Positions 28,400-38,691 of a DNA stretch of 57,330 nucleotides are shown one piece after another; positions within the stretch are counted from its first letter, which is position 1; each line of letters begins with the position of its first letter. Location of the stretch: NCBI RefSeq assembly GCF_000342045.1, contig NZ_AONQ01000026.1, positions 1-57,330 on the forward strand, in the 5' to 3' direction. A program made the translations under genes and the position numbers. The notes beneath the pieces were generated by a model that was not told the DNA's origin, searched no databases, and saw only the letters and a list, made by a program, of their open reading frames with translations. Source of the stretch: Paramagnetospirillum caucaseum. GTDB taxonomy: Bacteria; Pseudomonadota; Alphaproteobacteria; Rhodospirillales; Magnetospirillaceae.

Positions 28400-29574
28400 C
28401 GGTCGATCTCGCCGAAAACGATGTCGATGGAGCCGATATTGGACACCACGTCGGCCAGCATGTGTCCCTTGGACATCATGTCGAGCGCCTGCAGGTGAAC
28501 GTATCCCGGCGGACGGATCTTGCAGCGGTAGGGCTTGCCGGTGCCGTCGGCGATCAGGTAGACGGCGAACTCTCCCTTGGGGGCCTCGATGGCCGCGTAC
28601 ACTTCGCCGGCCGGGACCCGGAAGCCCTCGGTGAACAGCTTGAAGTGATGGATCAGCGATTCCATGGAGGTCTTCATCTCGGACCGCCGGGGCGGCGTGA
28701 TCTTGTTATCCTCGACCTTGACCGGCCCATTGGGCATCTTGGCGATGCACTGCTTCATGATCTTGACGGATTCGCGCATTTCCAGCACGCGGACCAGATA
28801 ACGGTCATAGCCGTCGCCGTTCTTGCCCACCGGAATGTCGAAATCCATCTGGTCGTAGACGTCGTAGGGCTGGGCCTTGCGCAGATCCCAGGCGATGCCC
28901 GAGGCGCGCAGGTTGGGACCGGTGAAGCCCCAATCCAGGGCCTGATCCGCCGTCACCACGCCGATATCGACGACGCGCTGCTTGAAGATGCGGTTGTCGG
29001 TGGCCAGGGTCTCGATGTCGTCCAAGACCTTGGGGAAGGTCTCGCACCACGCGGCGATGTCTTCCAGCAGGCCGGCCGGCAGGTCGGCGGCGACGCCGCC
29101 CGGGCGGTAGTAATTGGCGTGCAGGCGGGCGCCGCAGACGCGCTCGTAGAACTCCATCAGCTTCTCGCGCTCTTCGAAGCCGTAGAGCAACGGAGTCATG
29201 CCGCCCACGTCGAAGATGAACGCGGTGACATTGAGCAGATGGTTCAGGATGCGGCCGATCTCATCGTAGAGCGTCCGGATGAACTTGGCGCGGATCGGAA
29301 TGTCGATGCCCAGCAGCTTCTCCGTGGCCAGCACGAAGGCATGTTCCTGGTTCATGGTGCCGACATAGTCCAGGCGGTCGAAATAAGGCGTCGCCTGGAG
29401 ATAGGTCTTGTGCTCGATCAGCTTCTCGGTGCCGCGATGCAGCAGGCCCACATGGGGGTCGGCGCGGTCGACGACCTCGCCCGACATCTCGAGGATCAGG
29501 CGCAGCACGCCGTGCGCCGCCGGATGCTGCGGGCCGAAGTTGATGGTGTAGCTCTGGATCTGGGATTCGGCCAT
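28396..29574 (-). CDS. nuoD: NADH-quinone oxidoreductase subunit D
   Basis: A 392-residue subunit descended from the NiFe-hydrogenase large subunit that forms most of the quinone pocket. Seen: [14 protein letters not shown], with the His that sits at the quinone head group, [17 protein letters not shown], and [11 protein letters not shown]. The NiFe cysteines are absent, as in all complex I. The C-terminus [39 protein letters not shown]-type ending is conserved. ATG 29574 is chosen over an upstream in-frame start that would overlap nuoC. Confidence 0.96.
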   Translation of the reverse strand: MAESQIQSYTINFGPQHPAAHGVLRLILEMSGEVVDRADPHVGLLHRGTEKLIEHKTYLQATPYFDRLDYVGTMNQEHAFVLATEKLLGIDIPIRAKFIRTLYDEIGRILNHLLNVTAFIFDVGGMTPLLYGFEEREKLMEFYERVCGARLHANYYRPGGVAADLPAGLLEDIAAWCETFPKVLDDIETLATDNRIFKQRVVDIGVVTADQALDWGFTGPNLRASGIAWDLRKAQPYDVYDQMDFDIPVGKNGDGYDRYLVRVLEMRESVKIMKQCIAKMPNGPVKVEDNKITPPRRSEMKTSMESLIHHFKLFTEGFRVPAGEVYAAIEAPKGEFAVYLIADGTGKPYRCKIRPPGYVHLQALDMMSKGHMLADVVSNIGSIDIVFGEIDR

Positions 29575-29575
29575 G

Positions 29576-30175
29576 TCAGTTCGCCTTCTCATCGCCGGGC
29601 AGCATCCCCGGCCCTTCCCAGGGCGACAGGAAATCGAAGCTGCGGAAATCCTGGGTCAGCTTCACCGGCTCGTAGATCACGCGCTTGGTCTCGTCGTCGT
29701 AGCGCATCTCCACATAGCCGGTCAGCGGGAAGTCCTTCCTGAGCGGATGGCCCTCGAAACCGTAATCGGTGAGGATGCGGCGCAGATCGGGATGGTCCGA
29801 GAACAGCACGCCGAACATGTCCCAGGTCTCGCGCTCGAACCAGCCGGCCGAATTGAACACGCCGGTAACGGACGGAACGGCGGTCTCCTCGTCGGTGGCG
29901 ACCTTCACGCGGACCCGCTGGTTATGCTTCATGGACAGCAGGTGATAGACCACGTCGAAGCGCTGCTCGCGCCCCGGCCAGTCCACGCCGCAGACATCCA
30001 CCAGTTGCTTGAACAGGCAGCCGGAATCGTCCTTGAGGAAGCTCAGGACCTTGACGATGGAGGCGGCCTTGACGGTGAGCGACAGCTCGCCCACGCGGTT
30101 GACCTCGGTTCCCAGCACATCCTGGGGCAGGGCTTGGGCGATGTACTCACCCAGATCCTTCAGCGCTTGCGTCAT
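29576..30175 (-). CDS. nuoC: NADH-quinone oxidoreductase subunit C
   Basis: A 199-residue subunit of the hydrophilic arm (30-kDa type), separate from NuoD as in alphaproteobacteria and mitochondria and unlike the fused NuoCD of E. coli. [21 protein letters not shown] and the family signature [38 protein letters not shown]-type stretch (residues about 115-155) identify it. It carries no cofactor and stabilises the N2 region. One base separates it from nuoD. Confidence 0.96.
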   Translation of the reverse strand: MTQALKDLGEYIAQALPQDVLGTEVNRVGELSLTVKAASIVKVLSFLKDDSGCLFKQLVDVCGVDWPGREQRFDVVYHLLSMKHNQRVRVKVATDEETAVPSVTGVFNSAGWFERETWDMFGVLFSDHPDLRRILTDYGFEGHPLRKDFPLTGYVEMRYDDETKRVIYEPVKLTQDFRSFDFLSPWEGPGMLPGDEKAN

Positions 30176-30196
30176 CTTGAGGGTTCCCCTAGGGCG

Positions 30197-30763
30197 CTAT
30201 CGGAGGATGGAGCCGGTGCGGCGGATCTTCTTCTGCAGCTGCAGGATGCCGTACATCAGCGCTTCCGCCGAGGGCGGGCAGCCCGGCACATAGATGTCCA
30301 CCGGCACGATGCGGTCGCAACCGCGCACCACCGAGTAGGAATAGTGATAATAGCCGCCGCCATTGGCGCACGAGCCCATGGAGATCACCCAGCGCGGCTC
30401 GGCCATCTGGTCGTAGACGCGGCGCAGCGCCGGGGCCATCTTGTTGGTCAGCGTGCCGGCGACGATCATCAGGTCCGACTGGCGCGGGCTGGGACGGAAG
30501 ACCACGCCGAAGCGGTCCATGTCGTAGCGCGAACAGCCGGCATGCATCATTTCCACGGCGCAGCAGGCCAGACCGAAGGTCATGGGCCACAAGGAGCCGG
30601 TGCGGGCCCAGTTGACCACGGCGTCGACGCTGGCCAGCACGAAGCCCTTGTCGGAAATCTCGGTGGTGACGGCCTTGAGCAGCGCGTCCTGGGCCGGGCC
30701 AGGGGGCAGCGCCGCCGCATGGTCGGGCGACAGGATGCCGCCGGTTCCGGGGTTCACTCCCAT
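30197..30763 (-). CDS. nuoB: NADH-quinone oxidoreductase subunit B (cluster N2)
   Basis: A 188-residue subunit that binds the terminal 4Fe-4S cluster N2, which reduces quinone. Ligands are the vicinal pair Cys67-Cys68 ([10 protein letters not shown]), Cys132 (GSCANGGG) and Cys162 ([11 protein letters not shown]). The tandem cysteines are unique to this family. I start at ATG 30763 (MGVNPGTGG), preceded by GGAG; it overlaps nuoA by 10 bases. The first 30 residues are variable. Confidence 0.96.
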   Translation of the reverse strand: MGVNPGTGGILSPDHAAALPPGPAQDALLKAVTTEISDKGFVLASVDAVVNWARTGSLWPMTFGLACCAVEMMHAGCSRYDMDRFGVVFRPSPRQSDLMIVAGTLTNKMAPALRRVYDQMAEPRWVISMGSCANGGGYYHYSYSVVRGCDRIVPVDIYVPGCPPSAEALMYGILQLQKKIRRTGSILR

Positions 30764-31119
30764 TCCAGGGCTCCCTTTCGCCATTCGTAGATGAAGCCGA
30801 TGGTCAGCACGCCGAGGAACACCATCATGGACCAGAAGCCGAACATGCCGATCTTGCCCAGGGTCACCGCCCACGGGAACAGGAAGGCCACTTCCAGGTC
30901 GAAGATGATGAACAGGATGGCGACGAGGTAGAACCGGACCTCGAACTTGGAACGGGCGTCGCCGAAGGCGTCAAAGCCGCATTCGTAGGCCGTGGCCTTT
31001 TCCGTGTCGGGTTTCTGGCGCGCCACGATCCATGAGGCCCCCACGCAGATCGCCGAAATCACGATGGCGATGCCGAGGAAAATCAGGATCGGCAGATATT
31101 CGAGCAGCCAAGCTTCCAT
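30754..31119 (-). CDS. nuoA: NADH-quinone oxidoreductase subunit A
   Basis: A 121-residue membrane subunit with three helices, first gene of the nuo operon. [36 protein letters not shown] is the diagnostic region, with ECG in the mobile loop near the quinone channel and the conserved acidic residues of helices 2 and 3. The ATG at 31119 starts [10 protein letters not shown]. About 244 bases lie between it and the tRNA-Asp gene; this leader should hold the operon promoter, but I see no convincing consensus in it. Confidence 0.96.
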   Translation of the reverse strand: MEAWLLEYLPILIFLGIAIVISAICVGASWIVARQKPDTEKATAYECGFDAFGDARSKFEVRFYLVAILFIIFDLEVAFLFPWAVTLGKIGMFGFWSMMVFLGVLTIGFIYEWRKGALEWE

Positions 31120-31363
31120 CGTCCCTGCCCTACCAAGAGGTGTCCGATCGGAGGAAGCCCCGGCGTTTCGTGTCGTCGCACGTCCGTCACCGGCCGGTGT
31201 CTGTGCTGCAAAGCGAAGAGATCGACCTATAGGGATCGGACGGATGGACGACTTTGGCGAACGCGCCGAACGGGTACCCCCTCCTGCAACATACCAAAAG
31301 ACTGCGGACAACCCCGCCCGCGACCAGCCAAGCCCCTCGCTCGGCGATCGATATCAGGCGGGA

Positions 31364-31440
<77 letters not shown>

Positions 31441-31467
31441 TCCGCAGCCACCCGCGTGGGTAGGCGT

Positions 31468-31496
31468 GGTGTAATCCACCCCCCATGGGCTGTCAA
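31468..31496 (-). promoter_or_regulatory. Sigma-70-type promoter of tRNA-Asp
   Basis: Leftward -35 TTGACA (31491-31496, full consensus), 17-base spacer, -10 TACACC (31468-31473). Transcription would start near 31461, about 20 bases before the tRNA. It lies in the otherwise gene-free 31441-31718 interval, in which I see nothing else. Confidence 0.65.
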
Positions 31497-31718
31497 GCAA
31501 ACAAGGCCGCGCCGCAGCGAAATTTGCCCCTTGCGCCGATCCGGGAATCAGGCATCCCGGCCACGGCGCGAATCCTCCTCCCGCCGGAAGGGCGCAACCG
31601 CGGGGGCCGCGGAGCGCCGCCCGCAGCGGCCGTCGCCCGGCTCCGGAACGCGAGCCGCCTTTATCGATGGAGAGTTTTGCAAGAGAGCGCCCCGGCGGCC
31701 CAAGGCCCTGTGAAGGCG

Positions 31719-31794
31719 TGGTGGGCGGTGACGGGTTCGAACCGCCGACATCCTGCGTGTAAAGCAGGCGCTCTACCGGCTGAGCTAACCGCCC
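31719..31794 (-). tRNA. tRNA-Val (TAC)
   Basis: A 76-nt cloverleaf on the minus strand. Acceptor GGGCGGT pairs with ACCGCCC, the D-arm contains AGCTCAGCCGGTAGAGC, the anticodon loop TTTACAC gives TAC, and the T-arm contains GGTTCGAAC. CCA is encoded (31719-31721). A plausible promoter lies immediately upstream. Confidence 0.95.
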
Positions 31795-31803
31795 GGTAGG
31801 CAG

Positions 31804-31832
31804 GTTCTAGGATGCCGCCGCATTTTCGGCAA
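31804..31832 (-). promoter_or_regulatory. Probable promoter of tRNA-Val
   Basis: Leftward -35 TTGCCG (31827-31832), 17-base spacer and -10 TAGAAC (31804-31809), placing the start a few bases before the tRNA. It follows directly on the hup terminator, so the tRNA needs its own promoter. Confidence 0.5.
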
Positions 31833-31838
31833 GCCCCC

Positions 31839-31870
31839 AAAACAAAACCGGCCGCCCATTGGGCGGCCGG
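31839..31870 (-). terminator. Rho-independent terminator of hup
   Basis: Leftward hairpin with 10-bp arms CCGGCCGCCC and GGGCGGCCGG and a 3-base loop (31848-31870), followed by TTTTGTTTT. It starts 27 bases after the hup stop codon. Confidence 0.85.
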
Positions 31871-31896
31871 CACATCACTCTTTGAGGGAGGCATCC

Positions 31897-32169
31897 TTAC
31901 TGGATGCCGTCCTTCAGGCCCTTGCCGGCCTTGAACTTCGGCTGCTTGGAGGCCGGAATCTTGATCTTCTCGCCGGTGCGGGGATTGCGGCCCTCGGACG
32001 CCGCGCGCGACGCGACGGCGAAAGTGCCGAAACCGACCAGGCGAACCTCGTCGCCGCCCTTGAGCGCGGAGGTAATGGCTTCGAAAACACCGTCCACGGC
32101 CTTAGCCGCATCGGCCTTGGACAGACCAGCGGCGCCAGCCACGGCCGTCACGAGATCGTTCTTGTTCAC
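31897..32169 (-). CDS. hup: DNA-binding protein HU
   Basis: A 90-residue histone-like protein that bends and compacts DNA as a dimer. The N-terminus MNKNDLVTAVAGAAGLSKADAAKAVDGVFEAI forms the helical dimer base. VRLVGFGTFAVASRAASEGRNPRTGEKIKIPASK holds the arm with the signature GFGTF and the Asn-Pro (RNPRTG) that intercalates into DNA. Length is exactly that of HU. It lies after lon on the same strand but has its own promoter with a perfect palindrome (32222-32246) and its own terminator. Confidence 0.96.
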   Translation of the reverse strand: MNKNDLVTAVAGAAGLSKADAAKAVDGVFEAITSALKGGDEVRLVGFGTFAVASRAASEGRNPRTGEKIKIPASKQPKFKAGKGLKDGIQ

Positions 32170-32221
32170 CTGAGGACCCCCTTCGTTATACCGACATTGA
32201 TAGCCGACGATACCGCCTATC

Positions 32222-32266
32222 GAATTAGACGGGGCCAGTCTAATTCAGCCTGTCGGACAGCGTCAA
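32222..32266 (-). promoter_or_regulatory. hup promoter with a perfect 9-bp inverted repeat over the -10 box
   Basis: Leftward -35 TTGACG (32261-32266), 17-base spacer containing CTGTC/GACAG (small palindrome) and -10 TTAGAC (32238-32243). The inverted repeat GAATTAGAC (32222-32230) / GTCTAATTC (32238-32246) covers the -10 box and the expected start point, so a repressor bound there would block initiation; a 5' hairpin is the alternative. Confidence 0.5.
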
Positions 32267-32336
32267 TGTGCAATCCGCAAGAAATGGCGGATTTGCTGGC
32301 ATCCACGCCCTTCTCTCCGGCCCGTCCGCCAATGCA

Positions 32337-32369
32337 AAATCGGCGGCTCCCATGGGGAACCGCCGATTT
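32337..32369 (-). terminator. Probable terminator of lon
   Basis: Arms AAATCGGCGG (32337-32346) and CCGCCGATTT (32360-32369) with an internal CCCATGGG; leftward it is followed by TGCATT, a weak T-tail. It begins 27 bases after the lon stop. Confidence 0.7.
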
Positions 32370-32396
32370 CAGCTAAGGAAATACCCTTATCCCGCC

Positions 32397-34808
32397 TCAG
32401 TGGGTGACCAGACCGCCGGCCGCCGCCTCGCCGTCCTTGGCCGGCTTGGCCTCGGCCACGTCCACCGGCTCTTCCCACTCGATGGCCACCGGCTTGCGGG
32501 TCAGCGCCAGGGCCAGCACCTCATCGGCGGTGGAGACCGGGATGATGTCCAGGCCCTTCTTGACGTTGTCGGGGATCTCGGCCAGGTCCTTCTCGTTCTC
32601 CTTGGGGATGAGAACGGTCTTGATGCCGCCCCTGAGCGCCGCCAGCAGCTTTTCCTTCAGCCCGCCGATGGGCAGCACCCGGCCGCGGAGCGTGATCTCG
32701 CCGGTCATGGCCACGTCCTTGCGCACCGGAATGCCGGTCAGCACCGAGACGATGGTGGTGCACATGGCGACGCCGGCCGACGGGCCGTCCTTGGGCGTGG
32801 CGCCCTCGGGGACGTGGACGTGGATGTCGCGCTTCTCGAACACCGTCGGCTTGATCCCCAAGCTGACCGAGCGCGAGCGCACGTAGGAGCGGGCCGCCTG
32901 CACGGATTCCTGCATGACGTCGCCCAGCTTGCCGGTATGGCTGAAGGTGCCCTTGCCCGGCATGCTGACCGCCTCGATGGTCAGCAGCTCGCCGCCGACC
33001 TCGGTCCAGGCCAGACCGGTAACCACGCCGACCAGATCCTGCTCCTCCACCTCGCCGAAGCGATAGCGGTGGATGCCGGCGTACTTTTCCAGGTTGCGCG
33101 GGGTGACGGCGACCTTGACCTTACTGGTCGAGACGATCTCCTTGACCGCCTTGCGGGCCAGATTGGCCAGCTCGCGCTCCATGTTGCGCACCCCCGCCTC
33201 GCGGGTGTAGTAGCGCACGATATGGCGGAGCGCCTCGTCGCTGATCGACCACTCGCCCTTCTTCAGGCCGGCGGCCTTGATCACCTTGGGCAGCAGGTGG
33301 CGCTTGGAGATTTCCACCTTCTCGTCCTCGGTGTAGCCGGACAGGCGGATGAGCTCCATGCGGTCCAGCAGCGGCTGGGGCATGCGCATGGTGTTGGCGG
33401 TGGTGACGAACATCACGTCGGAGAGGTCGTAATCCACCTCCAGGTAATGGTCGTTGAAGGTGGCGTTCTGCTCGGGGTCCAGCACCTCCAGCAGGGCCGA
33501 GGCGGGATCGCCGCGCCAGTCGGCGCCCAGCTTGTCGATCTCGTCGAGCAGGAACAGCGGATTGGAGCTCTTGGCCTTCTTCATGCCCTGGACGATCTTG
33601 CCGGGCATGGAGCCGATATAGGTGCGGCGGTGGCCGCGCACCTCGGCCTCGTCGCGGACTCCGCCCAGGCTCATGCGCACGAAGTTGCGGCCCGTCGCCT
33701 TGGCGATGGACTTGCCCAGCGAGGTCTTGCCGACGCCGGGCGGCCCCACCAGGCACAGGATGGGACCGCGCACCTTGTCGGTGCGGATCTGCACGGCGAG
33801 ATACTCGAGGATGCGTTCCTTGACCTTCTCCAGGCCGTAATGGTCGGAATTGAGCACCGTCTCGGCCAGCTTGACGTCTTTCTTGACCTTGGTGCGCTTC
33901 TTCCACGGAATGGTCAGCAGCCAATCCAGATAATTGCGCACCACGGTGGCCTCGGCCGACATGGGGCTCATGGACTTGAGCTTCTTCAGCTCGGCCAGGG
34001 CCTTCTCGCGCGCCTCGACGGTCAGCTTGGTCTTGGCGATGCGCTCTTCCAGCTCGGCGGTCTCGTCCTTGCCGTCGTCGCCTTCGCCCAGTTCCTTCTG
34101 GATGGCCTTCAGCTGCTCGTTCAGATAGTACTCGCGCTGGGTCTTCTCCATCTGCCGCTTGACGCGGTTGCGGATCTTCTTCTCCACCTGCAGGACGCCG
34201 ATCTCGCCCTCCATGTAGGAGTAGACCCGCTCCAGACGCTCGGAGACCACCTCGATCTCCAGAAGCTCCTGCTTCTCGGCGATCTTCAGCGCCAGATGCG
34301 AGGCAACGGTGTCGGCCAGCTTGGCCGAATCCTCGATCTGGTTGACCGAAACCAGCACCTCGGGCGGAATCTTCTTGTTGAGCTTGATGTACTGCTCGAA
34401 CTGGCTGACCACCGAGCGCGACAACGCCTCCAGCTCCTGCTGGTCGCCTTCGCGCTCGTCCACCACCTCGGCGGTGGCCTGGAAGAAATTCTCGTTGTCG
34501 GTGAAGCCGGTGATCCTGGCGCGCTTGCCGCCCTCGACCAGCACCTTGACGGTGCCGTCGGGCAGCTTCAGCAGCTGCAGCACGGTCGACACGGTGCCCA
34601 CCGCGTAGATGTCCTCGGTGGTGGGGTCGTCCTGGGCAGCGTTCTTCTGGGCGACCAGCAGGATCTGCTTGTCTTCCCGCATCACGTCTTCCAGGGCCCG
34701 CACCGACTTCTCCCGGCCGACGAACAGCGGGACGATCATGTGGGGGAAGACGACGATGTCCCGAAGCGGAAGGACCGGGAAAACGTCGCCAGAAGGAGTA
34801 TCGACCAT
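32397..34808 (-). CDS. lon: ATP-dependent protease Lon
   Basis: An 803-residue AAA+ serine protease that degrades misfolded and regulatory proteins. The N-terminal substrate domain (1-200) starts with [23 protein letters not shown]. The AAA+ module has Walker [14 protein letters not shown] and [11 protein letters not shown]. The C-terminal protease domain has the Ser-Lys dyad: Ser677 in [10 protein letters not shown] and Lys720 in [10 protein letters not shown], spaced as in E. coli Lon. The C-terminal tail is Ala/Glu-rich. It belongs to the clpP-clpX-lon-hup series common in proteobacteria; a heat-shock-like promoter may lie upstream. Confidence 0.97.
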   Translation of the reverse strand: MVDTPSGDVFPVLPLRDIVVFPHMIVPLFVGREKSVRALEDVMREDKQILLVAQKNAAQDDPTTEDIYAVGTVSTVLQLLKLPDGTVKVLVEGGKRARITGFTDNENFFQATAEVVDEREGDQQELEALSRSVVSQFEQYIKLNKKIPPEVLVSVNQIEDSAKLADTVASHLALKIAEKQELLEIEVVSERLERVYSYMEGEIGVLQVEKKIRNRVKRQMEKTQREYYLNEQLKAIQKELGEGDDGKDETAELEERIAKTKLTVEAREKALAELKKLKSMSPMSAEATVVRNYLDWLLTIPWKKRTKVKKDVKLAETVLNSDHYGLEKVKERILEYLAVQIRTDKVRGPILCLVGPPGVGKTSLGKSIAKATGRNFVRMSLGGVRDEAEVRGHRRTYIGSMPGKIVQGMKKAKSSNPLFLLDEIDKLGADWRGDPASALLEVLDPEQNATFNDHYLEVDYDLSDVMFVTTANTMRMPQPLLDRMELIRLSGYTEDEKVEISKRHLLPKVIKAAGLKKGEWSISDEALRHIVRYYTREAGVRNMERELANLARKAVKEIVSTSKVKVAVTPRNLEKYAGIHRYRFGEVEEQDLVGVVTGLAWTEVGGELLTIEAVSMPGKGTFSHTGKLGDVMQESVQAARSYVRSRSVSLGIKPTVFEKRDIHVHVPEGATPKDGPSAGVAMCTTIVSVLTGIPVRKDVAMTGEITLRGRVLPIGGLKEKLLAALRGGIKTVLIPKENEKDLAEIPDNVKKGLDIIPVSTADEVLALALTRKPVAIEWEEPVDVAEAKPAKDGEAAAGGLVTH

Positions 34809-34880
34809 GCTGCCTCATTCACGCCGGCGGTGGCCGAAACGGCTCACCGACTTGGACTTTGATGACTTGTCTTGAGCAAA

Positions 34881-34908
34881 GCTGGGGCGGATTCCCCCTG
34901 TCGTCAAG
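34881..34908 (-). promoter_or_regulatory. Possible heat-shock (RpoH) promoter of lon
   Basis: Leftward CTTGACGA (34901-34908), 13 bases, then CCCCAGC (34881-34887), which resembles the RpoH consensus CTTGAAA/CCCCAT. It lies about 75 bases before the lon ATG, and lon is a known RpoH target in other bacteria. The -10 match is imperfect. Confidence 0.35.
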
Positions 34909-34996
34909 CCATGCCCAATGATTCTAGTGTGTTGTCGGGTGTGTCCGCAATGCAGATTTTGGCCCTGGGCCGAAGCGGGACACTAGGAATTGTGGG

Positions 34997-35034
34997 AAAA
35001 GGGACGAACGGGCCCCGCATAAGGAGCCCGTCCC
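34997..35034 (-). terminator. Terminator of clpX
   Basis: Leftward stem GGGACGGGC with GCCCGT-TC-GTCCC (small bulge), loop of about 12 bases (35001-35034), followed by TTTT (34997-35000). It starts 11 bases after the clpX stop. Confidence 0.75.
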
Positions 35035-35044
35035 GTGATGCCCC

Positions 35045-36310
35045 TTAAGCGCTGGACCCCACGTCCTCACGCCGTTCGGAGTAGATGTAGAGCGGCTTGG
35101 CGCGGCCCTCCACCACTTCCTTGTTGATCACCACCTCGTCCACGGCGTCGAGGCCGGGCAGGTCGAACATGGTGTCGAGCAGGATGGATTCCATGATGGA
35201 GCGCAGGCCGCGCGCGCCGGTCTTGCGCGCGATGGCCTTCTCGGCGATGGACTTCAGCGCGTCGTCGGAGAAGGCCAGACGGGTGTCCTCCATCTCGAAC
35301 AGGCGCTGATACTGCTTGACCAGGGCGTTCTTCGGCTTGGACAGGATGTCGATCAGGGCGTCGACATCCAGGTCCTCCAGGGTCGCCAGCACCGGCAGGC
35401 GGCCGACGAACTCGGGGATCAGGCCGAACTTCAGCAGGTCCTCGGGCTCGACCTCGCGCAGGATTTCGCCGGTGCGGCGCTCGTCCGGACCGCGCACGTC
35501 GGCGCCGAAGCCGATGGAGGTGCCCCGCCCGCGCGAACCGATGATCTTTTCCAGGCCGGCGAAGGCGCCGCCGCAGATGAACAGGATGTTGGTGGTGTCC
35601 ACCTGCAGGAATTCCTGCTGCGGATGCTTGCGCCCGCCCTGGGGCGGCACCGAGGCGACGGTGCCTTCCATGATCTTCAGCAGGGCCTGCTGCACGCCCT
35701 CGCCCGACACGTCGCGGGTGATGGAGGGGTTGTCGGACTTGCGGCTGATCTTGTCCACTTCGTCGATGTAGACGATGCCGCGCTGGGCCCGCTCCACATT
35801 GTACTCGGCGGCCTGCAGCAGCTTGAGGATGATGTTCTCCACATCCTCGCCCACATAGCCGGCTTCGGTCAGGGTGGTGGCGTCGGCCATGGTGAACGGC
35901 ACGTCGAGGATGCGGGCCAGCGTCTGGGCCAGCAGGGTCTTGCCGCAGCCGGTGGGGCCGATCAGCAGGATGTTGGACTTGGCCAGCTCGACTTCGTTGT
36001 TCTTGCCGCCGTGCTGCAGCCGCTTGTAGTGGTTGTGGACGGCGACCGACAGCACCTTCTTGGCATGGCCCTGGCCGATGACGTAGTCATCGAGCACGGC
36101 GCAGATGTCCTTGGGGGTCGGCACGCCATCGCGCGAGCGGACCAGGTGGGTCTTGTGCTCTTCGCGGATGATGTCCATGCACAGCTCGACGCATTCATCA
36201 CAGATGAACACGGTCGGCCCGGCGATAAGCTTCCTCACCTCGTGCTGGCTCTTTCCGCAGAACGAGCAGTACAGAGTATTCTTGGAATCGCCGCTAGAGG
36301 ACTTGGTCAT
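35045..36310 (-). CDS. clpX: ATP-dependent Clp protease ATP-binding subunit ClpX
   Basis: A 421-residue AAA+ unfoldase that feeds substrates to ClpP. The N-terminal zinc-binding domain has Cys15, Cys18, Cys37 and Cys40 ([18 protein letters not shown]). Walker A is [15 protein letters not shown] (about 117-131), the pore loop is GYVGEDV, Walker B is [11 protein letters not shown], and the ClpP-docking loop IGF is in [12 protein letters not shown]. The length and order match ClpX throughout. It lies 161 bases after clpP with a hairpin between them, so partial read-through or a separate promoter is possible. Confidence 0.97.
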   Translation of the reverse strand: MTKSSSGDSKNTLYCSFCGKSQHEVRKLIAGPTVFICDECVELCMDIIREEHKTHLVRSRDGVPTPKDICAVLDDYVIGQGHAKKVLSVAVHNHYKRLQHGGKNNEVELAKSNILLIGPTGCGKTLLAQTLARILDVPFTMADATTLTEAGYVGEDVENIILKLLQAAEYNVERAQRGIVYIDEVDKISRKSDNPSITRDVSGEGVQQALLKIMEGTVASVPPQGGRKHPQQEFLQVDTTNILFICGGAFAGLEKIIGSRGRGTSIGFGADVRGPDERRTGEILREVEPEDLLKFGLIPEFVGRLPVLATLEDLDVDALIDILSKPKNALVKQYQRLFEMEDTRLAFSDDALKSIAEKAIARKTGARGLRSIMESILLDTMFDLPGLDAVDEVVINKEVVEGRAKPLYIYSERREDVGSSA

Positions 36311-36415
36311 CGAAACTCCATTGGATCAAGGCGGCCGCATCGCACCCGCGAAGTCATGTTAGACACAGCCCGCCACGCCAGACAACGACAATTCTGTCAT
36401 GCGCGCATACACAAA

Positions 36416-36445
36416 CGGCCGGACCATTCCCCTTTGGGGAACCGG
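36416..36445 (-). terminator. Hairpin after clpP
   Basis: Leftward stem GGCCGG-TTCCCC, loop AAA, GGGGAA, a 4-base bulge and CCGGCC, followed by GTTTGTG. The weak T-tail suggests an attenuating rather than absolute terminator between clpP and clpX. Confidence 0.5.
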
Positions 36446-36471
36446 CCCGGCCGCTGGCGCCTGAACAGACT

Positions 36472-37113
36472 TTACGAAGCGCTGTCGCCCTCGGCGGCGG
36501 GACGCTTGTTCACCACCTCGTCGATCAGGCCGAATTCCTTGGCCTCCTCGGCGGTCATGAACTTGTCGCGCTCCATCACCTTCTCGATCACTTCCAGCGG
36601 CTGGCCGGTATGCTCCACATAGATGTTGTTGAGCCGCGCCCTGAGCGCAAGGATCTCGCGCGCCTGGATTTCGATGTCGGTGGCCTGGCCCTGGGCGCCG
36701 CCCGAGGGCTGGTGCACCATGATGCGGGAATTGGGCAGCGAGAAGCGCTTGCCCTTCTCGCCGGCGGTCATCAGCAGCGAACCCATGGAGGCCGCCTGGC
36801 CGATGCACACCGTGGAGACGGCGGGGCGGACGTACTGCATGGTGTCGTAGATGGCTAGGCCCGACGTCACCACGCCGCCCGGCGAGTTGATGTAGAAGGC
36901 GATGTCCTTGCTGGGATTCTCGGATTCCAGGAACAACAGCTGGGCGCAGATCAGGCTGGCGACCTCGTCGTAGACCTGTCCGGTCAGGAAGATGATCCGC
37001 TCCTTCAGCAGGCGCGAATAGATGTCGTAGGACCGCTCGCCCCGGTTGGTCTGCTCGACCACCATGGGAACCAGGGTGTTCATGTAGAGGTCGATCGGAT
37101 CTCTTTCGCGCAT
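36472..37113 (-). CDS. clpP: ATP-dependent Clp protease proteolytic subunit ClpP
   Basis: A 213-residue serine protease that forms the barrel partnered by ClpX. The catalytic triad is Ser109 (GQAASMGS), His134 (IMVHQPSGG) and Asp183 (MERDKFM). [19 protein letters not shown] is the family core. I start at ATG 37113 (MRERDP), which has AAAGGA about 6 bases upstream; an in-frame extension to 37209 is arginine/cysteine-rich and unlikely. The first 10-15 residues are probably removed as a propeptide, as in other ClpP. Confidence 0.96.
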   Translation of the reverse strand: MRERDPIDLYMNTLVPMVVEQTNRGERSYDIYSRLLKERIIFLTGQVYDEVASLICAQLLFLESENPSKDIAFYINSPGGVVTSGLAIYDTMQYVRPAVSTVCIGQAASMGSLLMTAGEKGKRFSLPNSRIMVHQPSGGAQGQATDIEIQAREILALRARLNNIYVEHTGQPLEVIEKVMERDKFMTAEEAKEFGLIDEVVNKRPAAEGDSAS

Positions 37114-37218
37114 GTTCCGTCCTTTGTGGATTTGACAACGGCGGGGGCGGACGCCGAGGAGGATTGGCCGCCCGCGACATTCATATGGTGAACATCGCGG
37201 GCTTTGCACGTCGAGGAC

Positions 37219-38604
37219 CTATTCGGCCGCCTTCTTCTTGGCGGCGGCCTTCTTCTTCGGCTTGGCCTCGGCCTCGCCTTCGGAAGCGGCCTCGTCGGGG
37301 TCCTTGCGCAGATCTTCGACCGACACTTCCTTGTCGGTGATCTTGGCCAGCTCCAGGATGAAATCGACCACCTTCTCCTCGTAGAGGGGAGCGCGCAGCG
37401 ATTCCAGGGCTTCCTGGTTCTTCTGGTAGTACTGCAGCACCAGGTGCTCCTGGCCGGGGTAGCGGCGGGCTTCCATCATGATGCCGCGGTTCAGGTCTTC
37501 CTGGGTCACGTTGATCTCGTTGACCCGGCCGACCTCGGCCAGCAGCAGGCCCAGGCGCACGCGGCGCTCGGCCAGGGCGCGGTACTCGACCTTCAACTCG
37601 TCTTCGGACTTGGCCGCGTCGGCGGGGTCGAGACGGCCGGCTTCCTTGTCGGTCTCCACCTGCTTCCAGATGGCCTCGAACTCGGCGTCGAGCATGCCCG
37701 GGGGAACCGGGAAGTCGTGACCGGCCGACAGGGCGTCGAGCAGGGCGCGCTTCAGCTTCATGCGCGACACGCCGTCCAGCTCGCGCGCGATCTCGTCCTT
37801 GATGGCGGTCTTGAGCGCGTCGAGGTTTTCCAGGCCGACCGACTTGGCCAGCTCGTCATCGATTGCGGCGGCCTTGGGGGCGCGCACTTCCTTGACCTTG
37901 ACCTCGAACACCGCCGGCTTGCCGGCCAGGGCTTCGTTGCCGTAACCCTCGGGGAAGGTCACGTTGACCTCGGCGTCGGTGTCGGCCTTCTTGCCGACCA
38001 ACTGGTCCTCGAAGCCCGGGATGAAGGTGTTGGAGCCCAGCTTCAGCGAGTAGCCCTCGGCGGTGCCGCCGGGGAAGGCCACGCCGTCCAGCTTGCCCAC
38101 GAAGTCGATGACCACCACGTCGCCCGACTTGGCGGCGCGCTTGACCGGCTCGGAGCTTTCGTTGCGCTCGGCGATCTTGGCCAGGGCGTCGTCCACCTCG
38201 GCATCCGGCACCACGGCCTTGTCGCGCACCAGATTGACGGTGCCGAAATCCATGGTCTTGATCTCGGGCAGCACTTCCACCGCCACGGTGAATTCCAGGT
38301 CCGAGCCTTCCTCGTACTTGGTGATCTCGATCTTGGGCTGCATGGCCGGGCGCAGGCTGCCGTCGGTGATGGCCTTGCCGGCGCCGTCGTTCACGGCGTT
38401 CTCCAGGATCTCGCCCATCACCGCGCCGCCGTACTTCTTGCGCACGATGGTCATGGGCACCTTGCCGGGGCGGAAGCCGGGCATGGCCACGGTGCGGGCG
38501 ATCTCCGCCAGCTTGTCCTGCATCCGGGTTTCCAGCTGCTGGGCGGGAACGACGACCTTGAATTCGTGCTTCAGGCCTTCGGCATTGATCTCGGTTACCT
38601 GCAT
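37219..38604 (-). CDS. tig: Trigger factor (ribosome-associated chaperone and prolyl isomerase)
   Basis: A 461-residue chaperone that binds at the ribosome exit tunnel. The N-terminal ribosome-docking motif GFRPGKVP is at residues 43-50. An FKBP-type isomerase domain follows at about 155-245 (GDVVVIDFVGKLDGVAFPGG, FIPGFEDQLVG). The long helical C-terminal domain (250-435) ends in a lysine/alanine-rich tail (KPKKKAAAKKKAAE). The ATG at 38604 is chosen; upstream codons read through the tRNA-Leu spacer. The tig-clpP-clpX-lon order is widely conserved. Confidence 0.96.
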   Translation of the reverse strand: MQVTEINAEGLKHEFKVVVPAQQLETRMQDKLAEIARTVAMPGFRPGKVPMTIVRKKYGGAVMGEILENAVNDGAGKAITDGSLRPAMQPKIEITKYEEGSDLEFTVAVEVLPEIKTMDFGTVNLVRDKAVVPDAEVDDALAKIAERNESSEPVKRAAKSGDVVVIDFVGKLDGVAFPGGTAEGYSLKLGSNTFIPGFEDQLVGKKADTDAEVNVTFPEGYGNEALAGKPAVFEVKVKEVRAPKAAAIDDELAKSVGLENLDALKTAIKDEIARELDGVSRMKLKRALLDALSAGHDFPVPPGMLDAEFEAIWKQVETDKEAGRLDPADAAKSEDELKVEYRALAERRVRLGLLLAEVGRVNEINVTQEDLNRGIMMEARRYPGQEHLVLQYYQKNQEALESLRAPLYEEKVVDFILELAKITDKEVSVEDLRKDPDEAASEGEAEAKPKKKAAAKKKAAE

Positions 38605-38691
38605 CAGTCTATCGCCAATCGAATCGAGTGAGTTGAAATCGCTGCTCCCGCCGGTCGGCATGCGCCAGGGTCCAGGGCCGGCTTTGGTGAA

